This document shows positions 21,853-32,214 of a stretch of DNA of 64,000 nt, in pieces. The translations under genes were made by a program, and so were the position numbers. This DNA comes from Doryteuthis pealeii (lineage: Eukaryota > Mollusca > Cephalopoda > Myopsida > Loliginidae), in contig CM042163.1 of assembly GCA_023376005.1 (NCBI GenBank), positions 5,358,995-5,422,994 of the forward strand, written 5' to 3'. The notes under the pieces were generated by a model. The model worked only from the letters and a program-made list of their open reading frames with translations. It was not told where the DNA came from and searched no databases. Numbering within the stretch: position 1 is the first letter of the stretch; each line of letters opens with the position of its first letter.

Positions 21853-22146
21853 TGGATAATAAAAGATGAATTTAATCAATATCACTTACACATGTGTTTC
21901 GGTCAGTTCATCTGTGTGAAAATATTTCGCACACAGAGAAGATTCGACCTTCGAACATTCCAAAAATTCTCCGTTTTTCCCCAACGAATTTTTTCATTCA
22001 AAATAAAATTTCACTCTGATGAAGGTCGAATCTTCTCCGTGTGCGGAATATTTTCACACAGATGAACTGACCGAAACACATGTGTAAGTGATATTGATTA
22101 AATTCTTATATTATCCATTCTATTCTTTCTTTTCTTTATTCATTCT
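21853..22146. mobile_element. long foldback element carrying a hammerhead motif
   Basis: Left arm about 21830-21960 and right arm about 22019-22146 are inverted copies. They share CACATGTGTTTCGGTCAGTT, CATCTGTGTGAAAATATTTC and GAAGATTCGACCTTC, and their outer parts are GATAATA/TCTATTCTTTC words. The right arm includes a complete hammerhead-like motif on the plus strand; the left arm's version has lost its core. A (TA)n tract flanks it on the left. Confidence 0.85.
22007..22095 (+). ncRNA. hammerhead-ribozyme-like motif 1
   Basis: Core CTGATGA at 22016-22022 and GAAA at 22073-22076. Stem II is GGTC (22024-22027) with GACC (22069-22072), after one extra A; its loop contains GTGTG/CACAC, which extends the helix. 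Stem III is minimal: A22076-U22085, then CAC/GTG around AT. The cleavage triplet is GTA, so the cut would fall after 22086. Stem I pairs AATTTCACT (22007-22015) with AGTGATATT (22087-22095), eight of nine pairs. All conserved hammerhead core bases are present. The extra A after the core is the main doubt. Confidence 0.6.
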
Positions 22147-22435
22147 TCCTCATGTTGTCGGATTCATTTCCAATTTCCAATTTAGGTACAAACATATATA
22201 TTCATACACGGATTTTTATAAATCCCTAAAGAGAGCTCAATGTATAATAATCAATAAATTAGATTATATACAGAGCAATATTTAACTTTCAAAGAAAGAA
22301 AAACTTAACAAACCTTCATCCCGTACATACCTTGGTGAGGGTTTTAGGGAAACCAAATTTCCTAAAGTCTTTTTTTGTTTGTTAGTATTTTGAGCAATAA
22401 TTAAGTTTGGATAATATATATAAGACTAGCAGCGG

Positions 22436-23068
22436 CTACCCGGCATCGCCTGGGTAGAGGGAGCTTTTTTAAAGTTAGTCCCGCAGATCCATTATTACTT
22501 AATAGTGAGTTGAATCCTCGTGGGATGCCCCATTTAAATCCCTATGTAAAAAAATAGACCTTGCATTGATCCAGCTACTCTGAAAAGAAATGTTAATGTC
22601 TACTATCTAAAATATTAAATGAAAAAAAATCCATGCTGTTGTCATTTCAATTTTATTTTTTAATTATCTTCACGAATATAAATCAAATCTCTATTATTTT
22701 TGCTCAAAAACCAAGCCCTGTTGATATTTAATGTGTATATATATTTACTTTGTCGTTAATTGTTTTATTTTCTGCTATATCCGGGTTAAGGGATATATTC
22801 TGAAGTTCGTATTTGGTATATTATCGCAGTAGTAATTGGTACATCGGTTAGTAATCCGTCTCTGGGGTGTCGTGGTGTCGTCTAGCGAGTAAAGTAGCTT
22901 GTAGGCATAAAGGTACTTGGACCAACACAGTGTCGACTATTTATACATGACACTGTCCAATGAGATTATAGTGAGGTGGTACCAAGGTATTTACATATTC
23001 ATTATATCATTTTCGAAGTTTCTTCCGGACATACAGATTCACACAACTGCCTTTTATATATATATAGA
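22436..23068 (-). mobile_element. non-autonomous Helitron, minus strand
   Basis: On the minus strand it starts TCTATATATATATAAAAGGC and ends with the hairpin TACCCAGGCGATGCCGGGTA, then GCCGCTGCTAG followed by T. Helitrons start with TC and end in a hairpin plus CTRR next to a T. Both ends and internal words (GATTTATATTCGTGAAGATA, CAGCATGGATTTTTT, TAATAATGGATCT) match the independent copy at 48774-49587, which fixes the boundaries. It has no Rep/helicase frame. Repeat C is inserted in it. Confidence 0.8.
22773..23008. mobile_element. repeat C inserted in the Helitron
   Basis: Comparing the two Helitron copies shows 236 extra bases here, flanked by ATTTTC on both sides (22767-22772 and 23009-23014), a 6-base target duplication. 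The insert is repeat C, also seen at 680-1115. It has no coding capacity. Confidence 0.75.
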
Positions 23069-23219
23069 AGGTTGGACTCAAGTCAGCATGACACTGACTT
23101 GAGAAAAGAGCCAAATATCAAAATTTGCCGTACTTTCTCCCCCCCCCCCTTTTGGAAGATCTTTTTTCCCTCTTTTGGAAGATCTTGAAAGCATGACGGT
23201 CCGCTAGTATTGCTGAAAT

Positions 23220-23221
<2 letters not shown>
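23069..23221. other. hairpin and C-run next to the Helitron
   Basis: ACTCAAGTCAG and CTGACTTGAG form a hairpin at 23077-23102. CTTTTGGAAGATCTT is duplicated at 23151 and 23173. A C10 run is at 23140. Confidence 0.5.

Positions 23222-23282
<61 letters not shown>
23222..23282. repeat. (GA)n microsatellite
   Basis: Perfect run of about 30 units. Confidence 0.95.
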
Positions 23283-23286
<4 letters not shown>

Positions 23287-23316
23287 ATCTTTTTAAAAAT
23301 GGAGACATAATAAACA

Positions 23317-23430
23317 TGGGCAGATGACTAAAAATCATTTCCGGTTCTGAAAGGGTCATAAATATGGACAGATAATTAAGATATCTTCCGGTTCTTGAAC
23401 CGGAAAAGAGTTTTAGTTATCTGCGCATGA
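23317..23430. repeat. small inverted repeat
   Basis: GGGCAGATGACTAAAAATCA plus TTTCCGGTTC is inverted as GAACCGGAAAAGAGTTTTAG plus TTATCTGCGCA. A second direct copy of the GACAGAT..TTCCGGTTC half lies between them. Probably a MITE-like hairpin. Confidence 0.6.
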
Positions 23431-23890
23431 CACCATTTCTGAAAAGGAAACAAGATGTTTCATATTTTTTTTTTTTTTTTTTTTGCATCATGACATTTCC
23501 ATTGTTTTTTGTTTGTTTCATTGTATCATGAAAATTTATTTATTTCATTTTAATTCTTTATAATCCGTTTATTCTCCCACAGTTTCTTCCGGGTCAAACG
23601 AGCAAAAAACTGACAAAGACTCAAATTCAACTAATGAAATTATTTCACTTCGATTGGCTGAATTAAATGTTTCATATTATTTGACCCCTGAACGTTTGTA
23701 TTGACCTTTTAAAAACTGGCCACAACATTATAATATATTGTCCAAGTGAAACAAATGGAACTTTTATTACACTTTAATGACTTTAAGCAATTTATGGAAT
23801 CGTTCTTTTTGTTTCTACTTCGATGTACAATTATCATTTTAAAAGCAGACACATCTCTAAAGTTGATATTTCTCTGTATTTCATTTAGAT
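23431..23890. other. no gene seen
   Basis: Contains a T19-like run near 23468. GATTGGCTGAATT near 23654 is a lone CCAAT-type word. Confidence 0.4.
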
Positions 23891-24110
23891 GAGGCTTGAT
23901 AATTTTTATTATTTAGATTATTCGGACTATTGTTCTCATTTTTATTGTTATCTACACAACGTTTCGGTCGATGTACCCTCCGGCCATCTTCAGATATTTC
24001 TTGTCCGATGTTACGTAGTGCCTTTTTCACGGCACTAAATCGTATACGTAACGTAGTGGGGTCTTTTCACAATGAGGTTGTCGCACAATGCACTCACTGT
24101 GTGCACTATT
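23891..24110 (-). mobile_element. repeat E copy with hammerhead-like end
   Basis: Same order as other E copies: GATGAGGCTTGATAATTTTT, CGGACTATTGTTCTCAT, TATCTACACAACGTTTCGGT and CCTCCGGCCATCTTCAG. It is the only E copy here with an intact CTGAAGA core on the minus strand. It continues rightward into sequence found nowhere else in the window. Confidence 0.7.
23950..23995 (-). ncRNA. hammerhead-like motif, partial (stem I not supported)
   Basis: Minus strand: core CTGAAGA (23993-23987), an extra T, GG...CC closing a 16-base loop, GAAA (23965-23962), a three-pair stem III (ACG/UGU around UUG) and GTA, so the predicted cut falls after 23953. The strand that should pair in stem I does not match convincingly, so activity is doubtful. 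Confidence 0.4.
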
Positions 24111-24413
24111 AAACTTGTACACTGGTCGCTGGTCTCTGGACGTTTTCCACACGCGTAAACTTTTTTATGTTGTTTACAACACTCACACAGGATTCCAGCA
24201 GTTCTTTCGTTGGTCAGTGTCAAGGGAGTATCACTTTACACAGGCCGCGTGCTCTTCGTTACGACCAATTGACTTTCTCTCCACGGGTGTCTAATGGTCA
24301 GGGAAAGTTCGGTGTTTGTTTTCATTCATAATACTGCCCGTAGTATTTTCTTCGTAGTAAATGATGACTATAATACCGAGTTTATTAGAATAAATTCAAT
24401 TCCGGCTTCTTAA
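24111..24413. other. no gene seen
   Basis: Slightly higher GC than surroundings, unassigned. Confidence 0.35.
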
Positions 24414-24520
<107 letters not shown>

Positions 24521-25109
24521 CGGTTTCATATAATAAGTAATATCTTTCTTTATATGGTTCTTAGAGTTTCAGTACTTCGAGTAAACTTCTGGGTGACAAG
24601 CTTTTCTTCACTCGGTAACTAACAGGACAACCTTTTTTGTTTCAGTGACAACAGATCGTTCCCCGATCTCAGCCCAAGCCAACTCCAACTCCAACACCAA
24701 CTCGACTGCCCAGCTCCTAGACCAACTCTTGTCCAACTACCGATCTCCTAGCCAGGGTCTCCTTATATATTATCTCAACAGAACAATCTAGAAGGATCTT
24801 TTTCTCGAATAATCCATCTCTTCCTAGAAGGAAAAGAATGTTCGATTCGTTCTAATCATTCGATTCCTTCTACGGTCACTGTGAGTTCACGGCCGTTTGG
24901 ATCAAAGAACAATTAACAGCCAAGAAGTCAGGATTTTCGTTAAAACTAGACCCCACATCTCCAAAATCTCGTTTATGTTTTTATTTCTTTTCGGGCCGAT
25001 TCTTCAAAGAGACCACCCGATAAGGTCTGAGAATCATACTACATCTATCTTTCTGTTTGACACAAGGCTACAAATATGGTGTTCCAAGTAAGGCCCGACC
25101 ATTAGGCTA
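24521..25109. other. no gene seen
   Basis: A C/A-rich stretch (24670-24740) with repeated CCAACTC words is followed by AT-rich DNA. No splice-bounded exon could be supported. Confidence 0.35.
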
Positions 25110-25480
25110 CATCGGACTTGGGAACCTTCTCGTTGAACTCTGAAGCCTTCATATCGTAATCGGGAGCCTTCACGGAACTTCGAACCGAATCCTTTATACA
25201 ATCCACGGGTGTAGACTGTTCTCATTCCGTTAACCATGACCGGGCACAAGTGTTAAGCTGTATTTATTATTCTATGTTACTATCACCCTTGGGTAGGATT
25301 GAACCTGCAGTCCAGAGATAACAGTCATTTAGAACTGTATTAACTCAACACCTTTATCCGTTGCGTCCTATTGGACATAGGACGTATACTTGGTGCAACG
25401 GATATGTAGTGTAGATAACAATAAAGTTGTGTTGATAACAATAAAGACGAGTTCAATAGTCTGAATAATCCAAATAATAC
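25110..25480. repeat. repeat E outer segments
   Basis: 25110-25250 matches 4960-5060 (GGGAGCCTTCACGGAACTTC, GTAGACTGTTCTCAT, GTTAACCATGACC). At 25400-25480, GATAACAATAAAG occurs twice and AGTCTGAATAATCCAAATAA is the reverse of the E outer part. Together they frame a broken E element. Confidence 0.6.
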
Positions 25481-25689
25481 TCTAAAGTTTGGTTTAAGAT
25501 GATATTGGAAGAACCTATTTTTAGTATATACTTTAAGATTTTAAAATACATTTTTATTAAATTAAGCAACATTTTGTTTTGATTTAAAATGTCATTGACA
25601 AAATCCGATAAAAAGGGTTTTAAAAAAGACCTAAGCAATCTTTTGTACATGTTAAATGTAAAACAATTGAAAAATTAAACAAAAATTAA

Positions 25690-26057
25690 AATTTTGATTC
25701 TTCGGACTGATGTCCTCATCTTTATTCTGGTATGTAAAATCACAACGTTTCGTCGCTGTATCCTTCGGCCTTCCTTGGGGGTTTCATAAGTATCTGAGCA
25801 TAACAATGACCCAACCTGGGAAATCATTTTGAAATGTATGGCAATTGAACAAACAAGGCATCGAAGAATTTTTTTTTTTGCGCGCCTATCATTCCACATG
25901 CGTCACGAGAAGCATAATGATCATTTAAAAAAATGTTTATTAGGATTTCCGGCACAATTTGAGGCGTGAATTCCAACGACGGAGGATACAGCAGCCGAAA
26001 CGTTGTAATTTTACATACCACAATAAAGGTGAGTACAACAGTCCGTAAAATCAAAAT
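25690..26057. mobile_element. repeat E palindrome with long spacer
   Basis: Arms at about 25690-25775 and 25978-26057 are inverted (ATTTTGATTCTTCGGACTG, TATGTAAAATCACAACG, GTATCCT). The right arm ends GCCGAAACGTTGTAATTTTA, with a possible GUA site, but the hammerhead core is not recognisable. The ~200-base spacer is unrelated to other E copies. Confidence 0.7.
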
Positions 26058-26244
26058 TAAACAGATCTTCCCAAAAATTCAAATAAAAATTCAAATATCT
26101 TCTTAGCTTAAAGGTGTCGTTAAAATTTATATTTCTCGATTAATCAAGAGTTTTATTCAATAACGACAAATTAGAACCGACAAAATAGAATGATAATAAA
26201 CTAGCAAAACTTAGCCGCATTTTTAGACGCAAACTTAGACGAGT

Positions 26245-26470
26245 TTTAAGTGCGCCCCCTCGTCAAACAAGGAATGAAAAGGAGTGAAAAAGAGAGGAAA
26301 GAAGCCGCCACAGAAAAGAGAGCCAGAAAGAAGGAGACAACAGCATCCCCAGCAAGCATCACTGTTTGTTTGTAGTCACTGCACCAGAGATTGCCATTCA
26401 AAAATTGTCCTGTTCAGCAACTCACACAGATGCAGATAAACAAAAATTGTGGACACTACGCCATCGTCTT
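26245..26470 (+). mobile_element. LINE-c 3' end, second copy
   Basis: Matches 15430-15660: CCTCGTCAAACAAGGAATGA, GAAAAAGAGAGGAAAGAAGC, CAGCATCCCCAGCAAG and CACTGCACCAGAGATTGCC. Ends in the degraded finger tail. The ORF is broken. Confidence 0.85.
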
Positions 26471-26869
26471 TAGCAGACGAGTGGATGCCAACAATAAACT
26501 TAGCCGTATTAGAGACGAGTTTTAAGAACATCACTGATGTTCATAAAATATTTTGAGTATAGATAAAAGATATATAGAATATAGATCAAATATGAGCACT
26601 TCCGCCACACTTATCTCGGTCACCGAATCATGTATCTCTTATTGTAACAGTTTTTGAAAAAAGAAGACATTTCAAATTCGACACTAGACGAATTCCCTTA
26701 TTCAAACAGGATGAGTATTAACCCGTTGACGGTAGGTTTGCAACGGATTTTTAGAAAATAATTTTTATTTTTGTAATTAATTTGAAACTACCATATAACT
26801 TTTTTGCAACATCAAGGTTTTCGTTTTGAATTCATATGACTTTCGTCTCCGCTCTTGATAGTACGGAGT
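26471..26869. other. no gene seen
   Basis: AT-rich unassigned sequence following the LINE tail. Confidence 0.4.
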
Positions 26870-26875
26870 ATAAAC

Positions 26876-26930
26876 AAGCCCTGAAGATGATTTTTATAAA
26901 ATCGAAATATTGTTCAATATTAGCTATGAA
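26876..26930 (+). ncRNA. hammerhead-ribozyme-like motif 2
   Basis: Core CTGAAGA at 26881-26887, one extra T, stem II GATTTT (26889-26894) with AAAATC (26898-26903), six pairs around TAT, then GAAA at 26904-26907. Stem III is ATATTG/CAATAT (26907-26912 with 26915-26920) around TT, six pairs, then the site ATT with the cut after 26921. Stem I is short: GCT at 26923-26925 can pair with AGC at 26877-26879 after one mismatch. Stems II and III are well supported; stem I is the weak part. Confidence 0.5.
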
Positions 26931-27077
26931 TATGATATAAGATATTTTCACTTTAACAGCATATTGTGTTGTTTTCATATCCTTTTATCTATACTCATAC
27001 CGTCGGATTCATTTCCTTTCTTTTAACTTATATAAAATATTTTATATTAAAAACTTTTATTTATTTATTTATACCTT

Positions 27078-27153
27078 TTTCACAATCGAATATTATAAAT
27101 TATAATATTATAATTATATTAAATTATAATATTATAAATATTTTCATTGTGAA
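27078..27153. repeat. AT-rich palindrome
   Basis: TCACAATCGAATATTATAAA at the left pairs with TTATAAATATTTTCATTGTGA at the right, with ATTATAATATTATAA repeats between. It could extrude as a cruciform. Confidence 0.6.
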
Positions 27154-27351
27154 AGAAACTCTTACTCCATATGGATTTGTTCTCCTTGTTTAATTAGAAA
27201 TTGAAAATGATTGATTGATTCTAATGGTTATCTCAAACCGTACTGGGTTATTTTATGTCTATAAGTTAGGGAATTGCGTTCATTGTACATTGATATTTTT
27301 GGGTAGTTGTTTCTTATCATGGCCTTATCGAATAGGAATACTTTTGAAATA

Positions 27352-27460
27352 TATCTATTTGACTCATAGACGGTACCCTAACAGGTACTACCACTCCGAA
27401 ACAGAGTGGACCTGGAAGTAATGGCAATGAAGTGGTACTTCACTCTCCTCAGATATCACC
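27352..27460 (-). mobile_element. repeat A fragment
   Basis: CTCATAGACGGTACCCTAAC, AGGTACTACCACTCCG, AGAGTGGACCTGG match 53040-53120. Confidence 0.7.
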
Positions 27461-28992
27461 ATCAAACGAGGTTTCAGGACCCACTGTTCTTTGGAGGTGT
27501 GGGGGGGGTACAGTCAGCGTATTCTAAGCCTCACCAACAGAGTGGGGAAAAGAAAAAAGTAAAAGTAAAATCCGTGTCGCTAGAGATACTAAGGTATTGT
27601 TGTATTGCGAGGTGGAAAGATACACAGATGAATATTGTGCTTAACACATTTATTAAGCACCAGCATCCGGTGCTAAACGTATACATACAAACACAGAACA
27701 AATAAGTACGAACAATTAACAAGATAAACTTATGTTGTATACCCTTTCTTTACTTCTATCATTCTTCTGCTCATCTTTGGTATCTTACGTTCTTCTTCTT
27801 GCGTCTGGACTTCTATTTCTCTGTTCTTGCTGGTTGGTCGTCCTTGATTCATTTCTTCTTCTAGGTCAGTCTTGTTGCCAAGACATTCATCAACCACAAA
27901 ACCATATTATTTATTTAAACCTTTATTTACTTAACTAAACATATTTCTCTAACTAAACACAACGTGCGTGTGCCGTGAGCCCCAGCTAAAGCAGACATAT
28001 CTTATCTGCCTGACGACCAAGCTGGAACTGAAGACCCAACCAGGTCCCACGTGACTTCACGTATTTCGCGGGCTTTCTGTAATATTCCATGGAAAGTCCC
28101 GCCCGTGATATGAAAAGGGGCAATCTCTTCAGAAATACAGGGGGTTGACAATAATCTATGCATAGATTATGTAACACTTACACTAATAGAGGAGGATCAG
28201 TTCGGTATAGCCAACGCAGCAAAGTCAGTCTGGATATTATTCAGCTTAGTAATCCAATTTAATCGCAGGTTATTTATGGTTATGAGCCAGTCCATCTTGT
28301 AGAGTGCCGAAGGGGTGTTAGCTACTCTACAACAGGTATCTGTCTATTTTTGCATGAAATTTTCCTTCAATTTAATTTCATTTTCTCCGTTAAGAAATGA
28401 CCGAAAGTTCGTTGAGAAATATTTCATTTTCGAGAAAAATGAAGTTGTAAAATTGAAGCGAGCAAAGTGGCTCTAAAATGGAGGCTCGATTTACAGTGTA
28501 CATATAATGTTAAACTGAACCTAATTTGTGTCCATCTTTATGCGGATGTTCAACTTACAACATAAATACACTGCTAAACTGGGCGGCCTTTGTTTGTGTC
28601 AGTTTTTATGAAATTTTATATGTAAACGTGCATTTTTCGTTAAACCAGAGAAGATTAAAAAGAATAAAAACAAACAAGATAAATTGATTTTTCTTTTTCT
28701 CGGTTTTGTGATCTTACGATTTCCTGACTTCAAAATAAATGTAGCCAAATATAACTGAAATAAAAAATAAATGATAAAAATAACGATCAAAATTGGCGAT
28801 TACTTTAACTTAATTAGCTCCTTGAAAATAATGGCGTTACTTTTGGAATTACTTAACGTTTTATTGGCATGAGACTTAGTTTCATTTTGGGAGAGAGAAA
28901 AAAATCTTGGCTGCCGAATTGTTGAGAAAGTTTTTTTTTTAAGAAACAATGTCACAAGTAAAATAAATAATATGACATAACACAGTTACCGC
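27461..28992. other. unassigned; possible old LTR at 27600-28190
   Basis: 27960-28190 is GC-richer. On the minus strand it begins TGTAAGTGTTACATAATC and contains the palindrome AATCTATGCATAGATT, which is LTR-like. There is no second copy or target duplication, so this is only a suggestion. Hydrophobic short ORFs (for example 27732-27938) look like AT-rich noise. Confidence 0.25.
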
Positions 28993-30013
28993 CCCATAAC
29001 CATTGCCTGATAAGAGACCTTGCCCCTTAACCATCGCCTGATAAGAGACCTTGTACGATTGGTTAAAGGCCATTGTCGGCGACCAATCAAAACACTTATC
29101 ACTAGGCTTAGTTTAACCGCCAAATTTCGGAGATTGATTCCTTCAATCTGCCTCTTTTTCTGCTGCTACGGCCATCACTATAGGACGTGTTTTTGAAGCC
29201 AGCTACAAGAAGATGCCGGTGACTACATAAACTCAAACTTAACTCAAGCTAACAAGAGACGCTCACCTCTTCATACCAATGACAAGATAAGTTACGCAAA
29301 CGCATTATTTTGCAACCTACACCTACACTCAACAATTTGTAAAATTTATAACACTGTCTCGGCTAGTAAGTACGATTCTGCTCGTAAGAGTTATGCCCCT
29401 TAGACCCCTTAAAGTATTTTCCTAAATAGTTTACTTCTTCGCTGTGACAACGGTCATTTCCGGCGTTGTGAGTCAGCGGGAATTTTCAAGTCTCTTTTCC
29501 ACTTCTGCTCGACTGCAACAGACGTGTTCATCGACTTCTATACCCTCTCCGTGTTCTTCCTTAAAGAGAACAGTCTTTTTACACTTTCTGGTGAAAGGAA
29601 TAAAGAAATTACCCTACCCACGGTGTTTGTTGTTCTATGCCAGAAGAAGTTAAACTACGTGAGACGAAAAGTCGTATATGCACTTTGACAAGATATATGT
29701 GGCGAAGTAGAAGTCACGATAAACACATTTGTACACCTCACACACATTTTGTATATCACACGTTACATATTGTATATTGCATGTTGATGTTTTGTTTGTT
29801 GAATACATTGTTCGGTCTAAAAGCCTTGTGTCGTGTTTTCCTTACTTGTTGCCTTTATCATTATTTTGTCAATGTATTTGCCAAACAAAAGAAGCAACGA
29901 AAAATTAACTGATAACGTAGTATATGCATTCTTTGAATGAAAATTATTTTTGAGTATCCAACCCGATCATTTCGTGATCTCTGTTATCGTGAACACCTGA
30001 CAGTGAGATCTAT
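28993..30013. other. short direct repeat, then no gene seen
   Basis: AACCATTGCCTGATAAGAGA plus CCTTG is repeated 32 bases later (28997 and 29030). The rest, to 30013, has no recognised gene. The 91-codon frame at 29637-29912 lacks any family signature. Confidence 0.4.
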
Positions 30014-30263
30014 AAGTAAGTAAGTCGTCGTCGGGGCGGCCTAATCAGCCAATCAGCAAGGGAGTCTATCCCCTTTTCACTAGCGCTAGACCAAGGAGAT
30101 TGTTTTCTAGCATCTGAGGTGGAGCGCCACACCTACCAACAGCTCCTTACTTTACCGCATAGATCCCTGTACTACTCATACGCTGAGTTGGCGAGGACCG
30201 GTATTGAACTAGGAACCTTGTGATTTCTAGCCGAACGCTCTACCGACTGAGCTAACCCGGCCC
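30014..30263 (-). mobile_element. full-length tRNA-derived SINE-1
   Basis: Minus strand: head GGGCCGGGTTAGCTCAGTCG, A box, B box AGTTCAATACC, the body with CTCAGATGCTAG and AATCTCCTTGGTCTAGCGCT, and the end CGACTTACTTACTTAT. About 250 bases, the same length as 37244-37498. Confidence 0.9.
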
Positions 30264-30267
30264 TAAA

Positions 30268-30490
30268 ATAAAGTGAAGGGAGTGGCCTATTGTCGGTTTA
30301 GGCGATAGACCCACGGAGATACTTGCTGAGACGGCTCGCCACACCTGTCGTCAGCCTCCCACTTTACCGCACAGAACAAACTGGGCTATTCATACGCTGA
30401 GTCAGCGGGGGCCGGATTTGAACCCGGAACCTGCTGATTCCTTGACGGGTACTCTACCGACTGAGCTAACCCGGTCCACCCGGTCCACCC
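30268..30490 (-). mobile_element. diverged second tRNA-SINE in tandem
   Basis: Head on the minus strand: ACCGGGTTAGCTCAGTCGGT and GGGTTCAAATCCGG. The body differs from SINE-1, so it is a sister subfamily. It lies head-to-tail with the previous copy. The head side repeats CCCGGTCCA three times. Confidence 0.8.
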
Positions 30491-30560
30491 GGGTGAGATC
30501 TATACGAAGTAGAAATCTGTTAGACATGTCTGGAGTTTCAAATTAAGCTGCAGGGTAATT

Positions 30561-30926
30561 CCATGTCCACTCATCCAGAAAAAAGTAACCTCCCCCTTCA
30601 ATTTTTCTGAACTTTTTTTTCCATGTGTGGACGTTAGTCAATCCGCAAAATTTGAGCTTCCAATTCAAAAAATTGGCCGAGTTATGTCGATTTTTAACTC
30701 TCTAAATTTGGTGGGGGTTTGCGAAAGAATGGTGACCTTTCACAGGCAAAAAAAGGTTACAAAAAGTCGCCATTTTTCGCGAACCCCCAAAAATATGGAG
30801 AGCTAAAATCGACATAACTCCGCCATTTTTTGTAATTGGAAGCTCAAATTTTTGGGATTGTCTAGTTTTATCATAATCCACACTTGGACAAAATTTCAGA
30901 AAAATTGAAGGGGGTGGGTGACATGG
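30561..30926. mobile_element. foldback element with ~150-base arms
   Basis: CCATGTCCAC at the left mirrors TGACATGG at the right. The arms share CCTTCAATTTTTCTGAA, AAATTTGAGCTTCCAATT, GAGTTATGTCGATTTTA and GCGAA(C/A)CCC words in inverted order around a short centre near 30750. No ORF and no recognised superfamily; long-arm MITE or foldback. Confidence 0.8.
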
Positions 30927-31300
30927 CCTGTGTGATTTGACACAAATCCTGTAGTTGTTTCAGTCAAACATTTGACGTAGTCATTTCTTTCTTTAGATGT
31001 TTATGTGATAACCGATCAATTCCATTCTATTTTAAAGTTTTTTTTTTAAGATGGTTTAGTTTGATGTGAAAGCCATTTAATCTGAGTGTTTGGAGACGTT
31101 TTATCTATTTATATTCGTCTTTCTATTATCGTCATGATATTGTCAAATGCGTTCGATCAATTATTTCTATGATCGCTAATTTTGCATCTCTTGTTGAAGT
31201 CATTGTTCTTTGAGCGAAAATGTTGTTAGATAAGTATCAGTTTCTAATAATCTATATATTTGATTTTGTGTTTGTAGTTACTTAATCCAGAATAAAACAG

Positions 31301-31356
<56 letters not shown>

Positions 31357-31366
31357 TATATATATA
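31301..31366. repeat. (TA)n microsatellite
   Basis: AT run with one TAAT break. Confidence 0.95.
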
Positions 31367-31452
31367 CTGGGGAAAAGGTTTCGTTGTCTTAGAAGTATGG
31401 AAAAATATATGTTGAAGAATAAAGATCAGAATAAAGTTCAAAATGATGAATA

Positions 31453-31749
31453 TTGTGTTCTTAATCTTATTTATTTATTTTTCTTATATTTCGGGATACC
31501 GTCCTCTTTCTCCTAAATAATATCATATCCTATATATATATATATATATCTAAATATATAAGAGTAAGTTTTTGGTATGTACGTGTCGACGCATAAGTTC
31601 AAAACGGGAGGTCACTCTGATTCGAAATCTTGCATAGATATGAATATCCTTCTAACTAAGAAACACGCCAAATTTGTGTTCTTAATCTTATTTATTTATT
31701 TTTCTTATATTTCGGGGTACCGTCCTCTTTCTCCTAAATAATATCATAT

Positions 31750-31785
<36 letters not shown>
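31453..31785. repeat. ~220-base tandem duplication with a Helitron-like 5' end
   Basis: The block GTGTTCTTAATCTTATTTAT ... TTCGGGATACCGTCCTCTTT ... (TA)n occurs at 31456-31549 and again at 31677-31785. The sequence between begins TCTAAATATATAAGAGTAAG then TTTTTGGTATGTACGTG, which resembles Helitron 5' termini (TC, TATAAGGG-like, TATGTATG). No 3' end is seen. The minus strand of each block has GAGGACGGTATCCCGAAAT, a possible hammerhead remnant. Confidence 0.55.
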
Positions 31786-31787
<2 letters not shown>

Positions 31788-32101
31788 GATGGATTCTCGT
31801 CGACTTACGAGAGCCTAACAGTTCAATTAACTGTTGGATTGCCTTTTTCTTTCAATTTTTTTATAAGCTTTTGTAGAACAACCGACACTTTTTAGATGAG
31901 CTGATAAGAGAAGATTTGGTGCGCCAATATGCCATAGATTTTCTTGAACCATGCCCCACCCACCACCCCAGGACTATGAAAACAGCAAAAAGTTGTTTGT
32001 AAACCCTGCCGCCCAATCTGAGGTACACTGGATGAAACTTAAAATGGCATCTCATCATACAGGCCTAGTGGAATTAACTCTCTCACCCCTCTCTCTCCTT
32101 C

Positions 32102-32135
<34 letters not shown>

Positions 32136-32214
32136 CGGCGGGGCTAAGTGTTTCGCGTGTAAGTGTTATAACGGAGAAACGCAGGATAATTATGCATCCT
32201 GTTTTCTATAAAAC
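31786..32214. other. no gene seen; (TCTG)n
   Basis: A TCTG tract of about eight units lies at 32101-32133. Confidence 0.5.

Noticed and set aside
22330..22460. Second, independent Helitron end at 23200-23212 (GGTCCGCTAGT)
   Set aside because: CTAG-T alone without a hairpin is not enough; the real 5' end is set by comparison with the 48.8 kb copy.
27600..28190. Possible LTR
   Set aside because: TGT/ACA-like ends and a GC-rich block only; no second copy, no target duplication, no pol.
30014..30490. Possible true tRNA genes
   Set aside because: The tRNA-like heads are followed by a ~180-base SINE body repeated elsewhere, and the anticodon arms are degraded.
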